From Pseudomonas capeferrum (GTDB lineage Bacteria; Pseudomonadota; Gammaproteobacteria; Pseudomonadales; Pseudomonadaceae), in assembly GCF_000731675.1 (NCBI RefSeq), contig NZ_JMIT01000001.1, positions 1,301,526-1,365,525 of the forward strand: DNA of 64,000 bases, in the 5' to 3' direction. How positions within the stretch are numbered: position 1 is the first letter of the stretch; the number at the start of each line of letters is the position of its first letter. Positions 43,712 to 50,778 of the stretch are shown piece after piece. Position numbers and translations under genes: made by a program. The notes below the pieces were generated by a model. That model saw nothing but the letters and a program-made list of their open reading frames with translations, had not been told where the DNA came from and ran no database searches.

Positions 43712-44115
43712 TTAACCCCCAGGCGCTGCTTGGCGAGGTTGAAGCGCGCCAGGTCGTCACCCTCCAACTTCCCTGCTTGTTGGAGAGAGTGGCCGATCCG
43801 ATAAACCATGCGCTCATGTTCAATTGCAGCCTTACTTGGGCCATGCCGAGTTTGTTTGCCTCCGGGGAACAAATCCCGCAGCTCCAGGCCAACTGCAGAG
43901 ACAATTTCTTTAGTCGTGCAACCTGCCCAGCACTTGAGCAAGATAACACCCTCGGAAGTTTCACTTATTGCCAAGCTTGGGTGCTTGTCGTCGTGTGCAG
44001 GGCAGCAGGCTTTCCATTTATCAATACCAGCGGACTTAACTTTGTCTAACCGAGTAAGAACTTTATCCAGGCAAGCCGATCCCATCGGCGCAAGTGCACC
44101 GTTTTGAATGTTCAT
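43708..44115 (-). CDS. CHC2-type zinc-binding primase protein, 135 aa
   Basis: Residues ~35-80 hold the primase zinc-ribbon pattern: WKACCPAHDDKHPSLAISET, then VILLKCWAGCTTKEIVSAVG (C-x2-H ... C-x2-C). Only the zinc domain and a short helical tail are present; the TOPRIM catalytic part of full primases is absent. It likely recruits priming activity together with the helicase whose gene it overlaps by 4 bases. Confidence 0.8.
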   Translation of the reverse strand: MNIQNGALAPMGSACLDKVLTRLDKVKSAGIDKWKACCPAHDDKHPSLAISETSEGVILLKCWAGCTTKEIVSAVGLELRDLFPGGKQTRHGPSKAAIEHERMVYRIGHSLQQAGKLEGDDLARFNLAKQRLGVK

Positions 44116-44117
44116 GG

Positions 44118-44414
44118 TTAGGCTCCGGGTTTAACTTCGGATAAATGGTAAGTCGCTGCAGCGCCAGTGTCGGACAAGTTGCCGACTAGACTGCCCAGGC
44201 TTTCGAGAAGCCAGCCTATATCAGTGACCGCCGCAGAGCTCAGACCGGTTTCACCGTTCGATGCTGTACAAGCCAACAAGTGGCCTATGCCTGATATCCC
44301 ATGTGCGAGCACCGACACACAGCTTTCAGTTGCCTGCTCTGTCGCTTTGAGCTGACCGGGAGTCATGTTCTTCAGCGCTTCGTGGCGTGGCAGGAGATCG
44401 TTCCAGTAGCTCAT
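44118..44414 (-). CDS. Hypothetical satellite protein, 98 aa
   Basis: Pattern MSYWNDLLPRHEALKNMTPG, then ESCVSVLAHGISGIGHLLAC and DIGWLLESLGSLVGNLSDTG: helical with small residues. It overlaps the upstream ORF by 4 bases. It resembles short helical proteins of Pseudomonas mobile elements; function unknown. Confidence 0.6.
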   Translation of the reverse strand: MSYWNDLLPRHEALKNMTPGQLKATEQATESCVSVLAHGISGIGHLLACTASNGETGLSSAAVTDIGWLLESLGSLVGNLSDTGAAATYHLSEVKPGA

Positions 44415-44680
44415 TGAACACCCCCGACTTCGTTTGCGCCGTAGCTATAGCCGATATACCGGTGCCGCCAGCAAAAGTTCTGCGAACCGAGTTTGACGTT
44501 ATCGAGCTGCGCGTAAAGGTCTTTCGAGATCGGATGCTGCTGCCCAAGAGCCGGGATAATCATCGCAGTGAGGATACGTTCGAGCTTTTTGAACGCCTCC
44601 CTTGCCTGGTTTTGATGATGGCATTCGAAATCGGCGAGAACGGCCGGCTCCAGCAGGGTTTGCTTAGGAACACGGATCAT
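44411..44680 (-). CDS. Hypothetical satellite protein, 89 aa
   Basis: Helical soluble protein (DFECHHQNQAREAFKKLERI, ISKDLYAQLDNVKLG). Overlaps both neighbours by 4 bases, which supports translation. No domain recognised. Confidence 0.6.
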   Translation of the reverse strand: MIRVPKQTLLEPAVLADFECHHQNQAREAFKKLERILTAMIIPALGQQHPISKDLYAQLDNVKLGSQNFCWRHRYIGYSYGANEVGGVQ

Positions 44681-44835
44681 TGCTCACCCCCTTGGGCTTC
44701 AAGGGCGCGAGCCTGGTCTATGTGGTGGTTGTAGCGCTTCAAGCGGAGGGAAAGGGAAGACTTTGCGCGGAGAGCGCAGAGAGCGAGCTTGCGATGCGCG
44801 AAGGCTCGAATTTTGGACGGAATAAGGGCGTGCAT
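44677..44835 (-). CDS. Small basic satellite protein, 52 aa
   Basis: The start ATG at 44835 follows AAAAGGAGCTACGCCC, a strong ribosome site. The product is very basic (SKIRAFAHRKLALCALRAKS, SLRLKRYNHHIDQ) and might bind nucleic acid. It is the first gene of the replication operon. Confidence 0.6.
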   Translation of the reverse strand: MHALIPSKIRAFAHRKLALCALRAKSSLSLRLKRYNHHIDQARALEAQGGEQ

Positions 44836-44986
44836 GGGCGTAGCTCCTTTTGCTGTGGAGCTGCCACGATCCTTCCTACGGGATTGGGTGGCAGCTATGC
44901 GTGGGGTAGGAATACCGGGGCAAAAGGGTCCCGGCCAGACCGAAGTCTGCCCACGCACAGCCGCCATAAAACAGGAATGCGGACGC

Positions 44987-45019
44987 AAAAAAAAGCGCCT
45001 GCAATCGAAATGGGGCGCT
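44987..45019 (-). terminator. Intrinsic terminator downstream of alpA
   Basis: AGCGCC/GGCGCT stem with a 14-base loop followed on the minus strand by eight Us. It would stop transcripts coming from alpA after they cross the iterons. Confidence 0.65.
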
Positions 45020-45122
45020 GTGCGCCTTTTGCTTGCTCGGGTTCCTACGCCCGGTCGCTGAATTTGCAGCGACGTGCGAACGATAGCCGCTCCAATAGGC
45101 TGTGGCAACAGGAATATTCATC

Positions 45123-45193
45123 AGTCGTGCCCTTGTGCCCTCAGTAATGCCCAACCTTATGCATGGGCACCACTGAAGAAAAAGGGCACGACT
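45123..45193. repeat. Iteron cluster B (ori-like) in the alpA-replication intergenic region
   Basis: AGTCGTGCCC (45123) and AGTAATGCCC (45143), then inverted GGGCACCACT (45165) and GGGCACGACT (45184). Starts are 20, 22 and 19 bases apart, the mirror of cluster A. Confidence 0.85.
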
Positions 45194-45207
45194 GGGGGCC
45201 TTGCGCC

Positions 45208-45396
45208 CTACACGCATCGTCTTGAGCCTCGTTCTGCGATCCGTCCAGCAATCCACGCTTCAACCTCGGCCTCCACCCACGCCACAGATCGCAGCCCAAT
45301 CTTTACGGGCTGGGGGAAAGAGATATCAGTGTAAATAGCAGTCTTGCTCAAGCCGGTGCGGCTTTTTACCTGTTCTAATTTTAGTAGCGTAGCCAT
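45208..45396 (-). CDS. alpA: AlpA-family regulator/excisionase
   Basis: 62 aa from MATLLKLEQ. The winged helix-turn-helix of AlpA is clear: KLEQVKSRTGLSKTAIYTDI, FPQPVKIGLRSVAWVEAEVE, AWIAGRIAERGSRR. In P4-like and Gram-negative island satellites AlpA turns on integrase/excision functions. It lies just downstream of the integrase gene and is separated from it by a terminator, with the start preceded by GGAGAG. Confidence 0.88.
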   Translation of the reverse strand: MATLLKLEQVKSRTGLSKTAIYTDISFPQPVKIGLRSVAWVEAEVEAWIAGRIAERGSRRCV

Positions 45397-45410
45397 TTTT
45401 CTCTCCAAAT

Positions 45411-45435
45411 AAAAAAGCCCCGTTTGAACGGGGCT
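45411..45435 (-). terminator. Intrinsic terminator of the integrase gene
   Basis: AGCCCCGTT/AACGGGGCT 9-bp stem, 2-base loop, six Us on the minus strand; between integrase stop and alpA start. Confidence 0.85.
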
Positions 45436-45453
45436 TGAAAGGGAACACTATAC

Positions 45454-46641
45454 TCAGACCGGGGGTTTGTAGCTCTGCCGCCTTAAATCCAAGTAATCGG
45501 CCCAATTCTGCATTAATGCAATGCGAGGCTTAATATAAAGAGCATGATTGTACGCAGAACTCACTTTGCCTCTTGATAGGTGTGCAAGCTGGGTCTCAAT
45601 GTGTTCATGATCATATCCCTGCTCATGCAAAATAGTCGAAGCCACCCCACGAAAACCGTGCGAGGTCATTGAGTTCCGATAGCCCATACTTTTAAGAGCC
45701 ATCAAAATGGCAGCTCGACTCATAGTAGTCTTGTGCCCTGCTCTACCGGGGAATAGATACTCTCCCCCATAAGTTATTTGCTTTAGCCGCTTGATAATTT
45801 CGATTGCCTGAGTAGAAAGAGGGACTATATGGGGAGACCCCATTTTCATACGTTCAGAAGGAATCACCCATCGAGCATTATCCAGATCAAACTCAGACCA
45901 GGTAGCCCCAAGCATTTCACCAACTCGAACGAATGTCAGGGCGAGCATCCGCATAGCCAACCTGGTGACCTCGCTCGGGTAATGATCTATCGCATAAAGC
46001 AGTGCCGGAAGGCCCTTTTCGTCCACTCTCGCATGATTCCGAGTTCTATGCTCCCGCAGAAAGTCACTTCCCTGCAGTTCGGAAACCGTGTTGCGGTCGG
46101 CTAGGTCATGAGCCACGGCGTACCGCATGATCTGACCGCAGTATCCGAAGATTTTCCGCGATACGGTCGGCGCCCTGTCCTCAATGCGCTTTAGCATGTC
46201 TCGAAACGTTGAAGGCGGGATGTCGTTAACTGGCCGCCGGCCGATCTCCGGGAACACATCGTTTTCCAACCGACCCCAGACAATTTTGGCGAAATCGGCC
46301 TTCTTCTGAGGCGCCCAGTGTTCATGCCAAAGCTGCGCGGCCTGCTTGAAAGTAACAAAGGCCGGCGAACTCTCGTTTGTCTTACGTTTGGCAGCGACAG
46401 GATCGATCCCGTTCGCCAGAACCAAGCGAGCATCGCGATGGAGATTGCGAGCGGCCGCCAGGGACACCTCAGGATAGACCCCAAGCGCCATCAGTTTCTC
46501 TCTTCCACCGAACCGATATTTCCACCGCCAGTAGCGCCCGCCGGTAGGCGTAACAAGTAAGTATAGCCCTCGACCATCTGAAAGCTTACGGCGGGTGCCG
46601 TCAGCCTTGACGTGCCGAAGCTTGACGTCTGTAAGGTTCAT
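45454..46641 (-). CDS. int: P4-type tyrosine integrase of the satellite
   Basis: 395 aa. The N-terminal arm-binding domain is of the DUF4102 type (LSDGRGLYLLVTPTGGRYWR, WKYRFGGREKLMALGVYPEV). The catalytic domain shows FVRVGEMLGATWSE (Arg I), MTSHGFRGVASTILHEQGYD (H-x-x-R), HLSRGKVSSAYNHALY (third His box and nucleophilic Tyr). It is the first gene inside the right attachment core, 240 bases away, as expected for the enzyme that integrated the element. Most P4-type integrases target tRNA genes; this one appears to use a protein-coding P-loop sequence. Confidence 0.93.
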   Translation of the reverse strand: MNLTDVKLRHVKADGTRRKLSDGRGLYLLVTPTGGRYWRWKYRFGGREKLMALGVYPEVSLAAARNLHRDARLVLANGIDPVAAKRKTNESSPAFVTFKQAAQLWHEHWAPQKKADFAKIVWGRLENDVFPEIGRRPVNDIPPSTFRDMLKRIEDRAPTVSRKIFGYCGQIMRYAVAHDLADRNTVSELQGSDFLREHRTRNHARVDEKGLPALLYAIDHYPSEVTRLAMRMLALTFVRVGEMLGATWSEFDLDNARWVIPSERMKMGSPHIVPLSTQAIEIIKRLKQITYGGEYLFPGRAGHKTTMSRAAILMALKSMGYRNSMTSHGFRGVASTILHEQGYDHEHIETQLAHLSRGKVSSAYNHALYIKPRIALMQNWADYLDLRRQSYKPPV

Positions 46642-46681
46642 AGCTGTAAAGCTCTGTTTCGTATGGTAAGGGTGCTGTGTT

Positions 46682-46740
46682 GGGGGTACATGAGTTACAT
46701 ACAGGGAGATACCTTAAAGATACCCCCAAATGTACCCCCA
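46682..46740. promoter_or_regulatory. Integrase arm-type sites, right end of satellite
   Basis: GGGGGTACA (46682-46690), GATACCCCC (46719-46727) and TGTACCCCC (46731-46739). The same motifs occur inside the left core at 33174-33194. Confidence 0.65.
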
Positions 46741-46872
46741 AAATTTCAGCGCTTTAGGCGAACCATCTGAAACCTCGGGAAACCTAGATACTTTCAAATA
46801 TCCCTGTAGATTCAGATAGTTAAGACAGTTTCCTATGCCGCTTGGAACTGCTATGAACGCCGTTGAACCAAT

Positions 46873-47148
46873 CTACGAATTCTTTTTAGGGATGCAGAGC
46901 ATCACCTCACGGATGAGGCGCTCACCGGTCTCGCTGTTGTAGCTTCCGAAGATTGCTCCAGCGAACGCCAACACCCATGGCGCGCATGCGGCCTCGATCG
47001 TCGGGCTTCCTGGGGCATCGACGATCTTCAGCCCTTTGAACACCTCAAGGCTTGCCTCGGCCTCTTCGGGAAATAACGGCTCGGGGATGATCGACTCACC
47101 CGCAGCAAGACACCTCCACCAATCCGGGCAGGCTGTTGTCCATTGCAT
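46873..47148 (-). CDS. terL: Terminase large subunit, 5' part (gene split by the satellite)
   Basis: 91 codons: MQWTTACPDWWRCLAAGESI, then PLFPEEAEASLEVFKGLKIV, ACAPWVLAFAGAIFGSYNSE and RLIREVMLCIPKKNS before a stop. This is the N-terminal region of HK97/P27-type large terminases and ends exactly inside the P-loop. The remaining 474 residues are encoded at 31692-33117. As present, it could make only a short ATP-binding-defective peptide. Confidence 0.92.
   Translation of the reverse strand: MQWTTACPDWWRCLAAGESIIPEPLFPEEAEASLEVFKGLKIVDAPGSPTIEAACAPWVLAFAGAIFGSYNSETGERLIREVMLCIPKKNS
46880..46894. repeat. Satellite attachment core, right copy
   Basis: TTCTTTTTAGGGATG, identical to 33103-33117. 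On the minus strand the terL 5' part runs through it and stops four bases beyond, at a TAG. Confidence 0.9.
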
Positions 47149-47151
47149 AGG

Positions 47152-47628
47152 TCAATTCTTCACTACAGAGAGGGGTGGCTTGCCTTGGGAGTACTTGCCT
47201 TTACCGACCTGTTTGGCAGCCTCGGCCTTCTGCTCTTTCTTGCCCTGGTCGGCGACCTTGCCGTGCACATAAGGCATCAGCGTCTTTGCCGCTTCCAGTC
47301 GCATACGCATGTCGGCGCCTTCGGCGTTCATTAGCTCAGTCAAGAAGGCGCGCGGATCGTCGGTCTCGGTTAGCGACAAGTCATCAGCCTGCTGAACCTG
47401 CGGCTGTTCAGCTTTAACTTTTCGAGACGGTTTAACCTCGGCGCTGGAAGCCTGCTTTTGCTTCAACCGGCGTCCGACTTCAGCAAGGACATCGGGGTCC
47501 TTCGCAAGCTTGGAGCCCGCTTGCGACGCGGTCTTCTCCGAATATCCAGCAGCGATCGCTGCCTCGCGATTTGTGGCACCCGACAGCAAAGCGTCAACAA
47601 ACCGCCGCTTCTTGTCGGTTAAAGCCAT
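47152..47628 (-). CDS. terS: Terminase small subunit
   Basis: 158 aa. The N-terminal DNA-binding helix-turn-helix is typical (MALTDKKRRFVDALLSGATN, EAAIAAGYSEKTASQAGSKL, DPDVLAEVGRRL). A charged linker and the C-terminal motor-binding helices follow (FLTELMNAEGADMRMRLEAA, LMPYVHGKVADQGKKEQKAE). It recognises cos and feeds DNA to TerL. The gene lies directly upstream of the split terL and next to the putative cos. Confidence 0.9.
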   Translation of the reverse strand: MALTDKKRRFVDALLSGATNREAAIAAGYSEKTASQAGSKLAKDPDVLAEVGRRLKQKQASSAEVKPSRKVKAEQPQVQQADDLSLTETDDPRAFLTELMNAEGADMRMRLEAAKTLMPYVHGKVADQGKKEQKAEAAKQVGKGKYSQGKPPLSVVKN

Positions 47629-47645
47629 GGTTAACTTTTCCTGAA

Positions 47646-47712
47646 ACGGGAAAAAATGTGTACGTGGGGTCGGTGGCGGTCTAGCTAGATGAGAATCGCT
47701 AGCTTTTGACCC
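47646..47712. other. Putative cos (packaging) site of the prophage
   Basis: Lies between the HNH and small-terminase genes, the normal cos position in HK97-type phages. It contains the same three blocks as the satellite site: 26 bases at 47646-47671, GCGGTCTAG at 47676-47684, GACCC at 47708-47712. The 158-base gap has no gene. Confidence 0.7.
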
Positions 47713-47786
47713 CCCTACCACTTCCGCAGCACGTCACTGGCGTGCTTCTGTACCGCCGCGCTGGGTTTCGGCGATCCGCTGACATG

Positions 47787-48125
47787 TCAGCCACCCAGCC
47801 CCGCCGCCTCCTCGGCCTGCTTGACTGAGTCGTGGCAAGGCTTGCAGAGACTCTGCCAGTTGGTCTGATCCCAGAAGAGAACCATATCTCCACGGTGAGC
47901 AGCGATGTGGTCGACAACCCTGGCGGCAGTTGTGCGGCCGTTCCGCTCGCAGTAGACGCACAGCGGGTTGTCGCGCAGGTACCGCTCTCGGGCTTGCTGC
48001 CACTTGTAGCCATAGCCGCGTTGGGAGCTAGTCATGCCGCTTCGCCAACTACCAGGTGAAACAACCTTCACCCGCGAGCCTGCACTCTCCTTGATGCGGG
48101 AGCCGAGCGTCTTGAGCCTAGCCAT
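47787..48125 (-). CDS. HNH endonuclease of the packaging module
   Basis: 112 aa. Zinc ligands in NPLCVYCERNGRT and SLCKPCHDSVKQ, HNH core in ARVVDHIAAHRGDMVLF and DQTNWQSLCKPCHD. HNH proteins of this kind next to terminase genes assist cos cleavage (as HK97 gp74). The start overlaps the stop of the upstream holin-like gene. Confidence 0.9.
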   Translation of the reverse strand: MARLKTLGSRIKESAGSRVKVVSPGSWRSGMTSSQRGYGYKWQQARERYLRDNPLCVYCERNGRTTAARVVDHIAAHRGDMVLFWDQTNWQSLCKPCHDSVKQAEEAAGLGG

Positions 48126-48406
48126 CAGTCAACCCGAACGATCTTGGCCACGTTGCCCTTGGCCCGGCACACCAGAACGGCAGCCAACAGGTAGAACGCT
48201 GTGTTGAACCAGGAGGCATCGGAAAAGTCATCATGCATTATCATCCGTCCGACGAGGCTGATGAACTGCATGCCCGTGACAGCACATGCAGCCCAGGCCA
48301 TTAGGGATACACCCAGCTTGTAGCGGGCGTCCGGGTAAGGCCGGTAGCGCAGGCCGATCATCACGAATATGACCGCACACAGCGCAGCCTGGATAACGGC
48401 AACCAT
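48125..48406 (-). CDS. Holin-like membrane protein, 93 aa
   Basis: Three hydrophobic segments (VIQAALCAVIFVMIGLRY, LMAWAACAVTGMQFISLV, TAFYLLAAVLVC) and a basic C-terminus. It lies between another membrane protein and HNH at the start of the late operon; a GGAGGG site precedes it. Position and size suggest a holin or antiholin pair with 48407-48781. Confidence 0.7.
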   Translation of the reverse strand: MVAVIQAALCAVIFVMIGLRYRPYPDARYKLGVSLMAWAACAVTGMQFISLVGRMIMHDDFSDASWFNTAFYLLAAVLVCRAKGNVAKIVRVD

Positions 48407-48781
48407 TCAACCCTCCTTCCTAGCTCGCAGGCGAAAGACCCATTGCAGCCAGCTTGGCATGCGTCCGGTTTCCATCCACTCAAGCAAGCCGGAGAACGTG
48501 ACCACACAGAGCACACCGCAGACAAAGGCGCTGAAGCCCGCAGTCTGGGTCCAGGCCCGACCCATCAGTTCAGCTGCACCGAAGTAGCCACCGATCCAGC
48601 CAGCCAGCAGGTAGCCGACGCGGCGCCAGGTGCTGATGTCCTTGGCGAACACCACATAAAAGAAGGCCCCGCCGAATGCGCCTACCAATGCAGCGAGATC
48701 CAGCTGGGGGAATGCAGCACCCAGGCCGACGCTGGCAAGTACGCCGGTCACTGCAAGGGCGCCGGTACCTGGCTCTGCCAT
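48407..48781 (-). CDS. Putative phage holin, 124 aa
   Basis: Starts MAEPGTGALAVTGVLASVGL with three to four hydrophobic segments (LVGAFGGAFFYVVFAKD, YLLAGWIGGYFGAAELMG, FSAFVCGVLCVVTFSGL) and a positively charged tail (RLRARKEG). This fits holins found at the head of the late operon in Pseudomonas siphophages. The ribosome site is ATGGAGC upstream of the ATG. Confidence 0.72.
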   Translation of the reverse strand: MAEPGTGALAVTGVLASVGLGAAFPQLDLAALVGAFGGAFFYVVFAKDISTWRRVGYLLAGWIGGYFGAAELMGRAWTQTAGFSAFVCGVLCVVTFSGLLEWMETGRMPSWLQWVFRLRARKEG

Positions 48782-48855
48782 AGGTGATGCTCCATAAAGA
48801 AAAAGACCGGCTTCGTGATAATGTCCAAATCCCATCATCATTAAGCCTTGAACAA

Positions 48856-49395
48856 ATGAAGAAATGCTCTGAAACAAACAACTTTGCGCGGTGGCCCTTC
48901 GTGCCGGAGAAGCCGCGAGAAGATGGCGAACGTAACAACGGCGCATTTGACCTTTTGGCCAATCCCGAACAGATCGATCTGATCCATGAGGCCACTGAAG
49001 ATAACGGCCTTCGAGCATTAATCGCCCAGCTGAACAGCTCAGATGGGCTGTTTATGACGCTTGGCTGCGCATCTGGACAAGAGGGAGACCTCTACTACTC
49101 ATATCTGGAGCTGACTTTCCGTAACGCAGACGTTGCGAGAGATGAGCATTCAATCACCTCACTGGAAGACCAGTGGAAGGCCTGGGTAACGGAACACTGC
49201 CAAAAACAACCTGAGTTCGCGGCAGCTTTATTGGCCGCTGTAGCCTGGGAGTACCGCGAGTTTTCACTGAGGAAAGCAGAACCACAGTATCTGGTGACCG
49301 TCTATTCACGGGCAATAAATGCCGCAGATCACGCGCTACTTCTGACTTGGATCGAAGGCTTCTTCAGCTCTTACGAGAAGAACCAGTCACATTAA
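48856..49395 (+). CDS. Hypothetical plus-strand moron, 179 aa
   Basis: A soluble acidic protein (FDLLANPEQIDLIHEATEDN, LEDQWKAWVTEHCQKQPEFA, ALLLTWIEGFFSSYEKNQSH) encoded against the direction of its neighbours and ending at its own terminator. It sits at the junction of regulatory and late regions. I favour MKKCSETNN; the frame stays open to a GTG at 48784. Function unknown, expression from the prophage state is likely. Confidence 0.6.
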   Translation: MKKCSETNNFARWPFVPEKPREDGERNNGAFDLLANPEQIDLIHEATEDNGLRALIAQLNSSDGLFMTLGCASGQEGDLYYSYLELTFRNADVARDEHSITSLEDQWKAWVTEHCQKQPEFAAALLAAVAWEYREFSLRKAEPQYLVTVYSRAINAADHALLLTWIEGFFSSYEKNQSH

Positions 49396-49408
49396 CGGGA
49401 CTAGCGAA

Positions 49409-49432
49409 AAACCCGGCTCAGTGGCCGGGTTT
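49409..49432 (+). terminator. Terminator of the plus-strand moron
   Basis: AAACCCGGC/GCCGGGTTT 9-bp stem with a 6-base loop, 13 bases after the stop codon. Confidence 0.75.
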
Positions 49433-49499
49433 CTGAATGTTTTCGCCAAAGGCGAAATTATGACGATGGCAAAATAGTGCCAGAACACTCCTCAAAACG

Positions 49500-50183
49500 T
49501 CAAGCGGCTAATTCGCCATCCTCGTCCCAGTCTCGGATCCTCTCAACAGCCGCCGAAATTGGCTTCAGTGCCTGCCGGTCCAACTTGTCGATCTGCGAAC
49601 CTAGTCGCCCCCAAATCTCCTGCCAATCACGAGCCCAGTTCTGAGGGTTCATCTTCTCCCCGGTTCGCTCCTCGACGAACAAGCAGACCGCTCCAGGGCC
49701 CATTCCCTCACGACCGGCCACCAGCAGTTTGTGGGACTGAAGCGCAGCCATTGCCATCCAGTAAGCACGCTGCTTTTTGCGGTCGGTCAGCGAGTCGAGC
49801 CCGCTGCCAAGCCAGACCAGGCCATGTGCGATGCTCAGGTCGTTCCCATTCGCGATTGGCGAATAGAGGAAGTTGCCGAAGTGCCGGAGACTTTTCGGCA
49901 GCGAGTCAATTGCGAGAAGGATCAGTCCAGCAGTGAGCATGTGAATACATTTGGACTCTGTCAGTCGGCGCCCGGATCGGGTCTCCTGAACATCCTCAGT
50001 GCGGACCTTGTAAACCTTAGCCACCTCTTTGCCGTCATGGTTCTCCAACATAACCATGATCTTGTTTTCTCCTGAGCCGAACTTTCTACCGATCACAGCC
50101 GCCTCAGCGGCGACTGCCAGAGCAGAAGGCCGGTCTTCGTGGAGTGCATCGTGCCAAGCCTGGCGAGCGCAAATTACCTTCAT
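49500..50183 (-). CDS. Late-region regulator candidate, 227 aa
   Basis: Start MKVICARQAWHD after GGAAGGAC. Soluble, mixed composition (IHMLTAGLILLAIDSLPKSL, SLTDRKKQRAYWMAMAALQS, KLDRQALKPISAAVERIRDW). It is the last gene of the right operon, directly before the late genes, which is where lambda-like phages keep their late antiterminator Q. No Q motif is recognised, so this is a positional suggestion only. Confidence 0.55.
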   Translation of the reverse strand: MKVICARQAWHDALHEDRPSALAVAAEAAVIGRKFGSGENKIMVMLENHDGKEVAKVYKVRTEDVQETRSGRRLTESKCIHMLTAGLILLAIDSLPKSLRHFGNFLYSPIANGNDLSIAHGLVWLGSGLDSLTDRKKQRAYWMAMAALQSHKLLVAGREGMGPGAVCLFVEERTGEKMNPQNWARDWQEIWGRLGSQIDKLDRQALKPISAAVERIRDWDEDGELAA

Positions 50184-50194
50184 GTCCTTCCCCC

Positions 50195-50509
50195 TCAATC
50201 CCCGGTGTAGTTGGTGCCGCCGGCGCCGCGCCGGTTGCTTCCCTGATATGTAGCCTCAGGCCCGGACGCCTGAGGGCTCTTCAACTGCTCGATCTGCCGG
50301 AGCGCCGCCCGAAGCCTCATGCTGAGCTGGGTCACCAGTACATCCAGGGGCAGGGCCTCACCGGTTGCTGCTGCCACAAAGCCCGAGGCGTTGCAGTGGT
50401 CGCATGGCAGTTCGTGAAACAAACCCTTGGTGACCGCTCTCCCACGGCACAAAGGGCACTTGTCCAGCTCGATCACGGCCTTCTTGAAGGCTGGGCCGTG
50501 CTTCTTCAT
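50195..50509 (-). CDS. Zinc-finger protein (DnaJ-like CxxCxG), 104 aa
   Basis: Residues ~17-45 read CPLCRGRAVTKGLFHELPCD followed by HCNASGFV: two C-x2-C pairs as in DnaJ-type zinc ribbons and in the zinc part of lambda Q. A helical segment follows (LVTQLSMRLRAALRQIEQLK). The start overlaps the stop of the previous gene. It may be a regulatory partner in late-gene control. Confidence 0.65.
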   Translation of the reverse strand: MKKHGPAFKKAVIELDKCPLCRGRAVTKGLFHELPCDHCNASGFVAAATGEALPLDVLVTQLSMRLRAALRQIEQLKSPQASGPEATYQGSNRRGAGGTNYTGD

Positions 50510-50778
50510 CAGCCGACCACCTTCAGCCCTTGGGCGCGCAGCGACTTTTCAGCCACCTCGTGGGCCCACTGCCCATCAGGGTCACCCATGATCAGTTCGA
50601 AAGGGTTTCTGATGCGCAGCGATTCGCGAGAGGCCTGCCAGATCAGGAAATAGATCGGGTAAGGGTGAATCAGCTGGCTCTCGCACCACGCAGCGAAGTG
50701 CGGATAGCCAGGATGGGCGGTGATTGACTGCTTGAGCACCGAAGGAAGGTCAGAGCGCACCTTGTCGCCGTTTTTCAT
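50509..50778 (-). CDS. Hypothetical protein, 89 aa
   Basis: Start MKNGDKVRSDLPSVLKQSIT overlaps the recombinase stop as ATGA. Aromatic-rich middle (HFAAWCESQLIHPYPIYFLI). Soluble, no named domain; part of the right operon by coupling. Confidence 0.6.
   Translation of the reverse strand: MKNGDKVRSDLPSVLKQSITAHPGYPHFAAWCESQLIHPYPIYFLIWQASRESLRIRNPFELIMGDPDGQWAHEVAEKSLRAQGLKVVG

Larger units (their letters stand above)
44836..45207. other. Non-coding control region of the satellite
   Basis: 372 bases between the replication operon and alpA. It holds a minus-strand terminator (44987-45019), iteron cluster B (45123-45193) and presumably the promoter of the replication operon. No gene is seen. 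Confidence 0.6.
33103..46894. mobile_element. PICI/P4-like phage satellite integrated in the prophage terL gene
   Basis: The unit (13,777 bp plus one core copy) is bounded by a 15-bp direct repeat. It contains, from the right: P4-type integrase, alpA, three small ORFs, primase, helicase, a small ORF, a second tyrosine recombinase, a winged-helix-like regulator, capsid gene, cos-like site, two small genes with a lambda I-like gene, and cargo. Shared TGTACCCCC/GATACCCCC arm motifs sit just inside both ends. The two terL halves join in frame once it is removed. It has no portal, protease, terminase or tail-tube genes of its own, so it must depend on a helper. A small defective prophage is the alternative reading. 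Confidence 0.9.

Noticed and set aside
45454..46641. The satellite integrase as the integrase of the large prophage
   Set aside because: It lies inside the 15-bp repeats that bound the satellite, and lambda-type order places the prophage integrase beyond the right edge of the window.
48784..48855. GTG start for the plus-strand moron
   Set aside because: It would begin inside the ribosome-site region of the divergent holin gene; the ATG at 48856 is more economical, though neither has a clear ribosome site.
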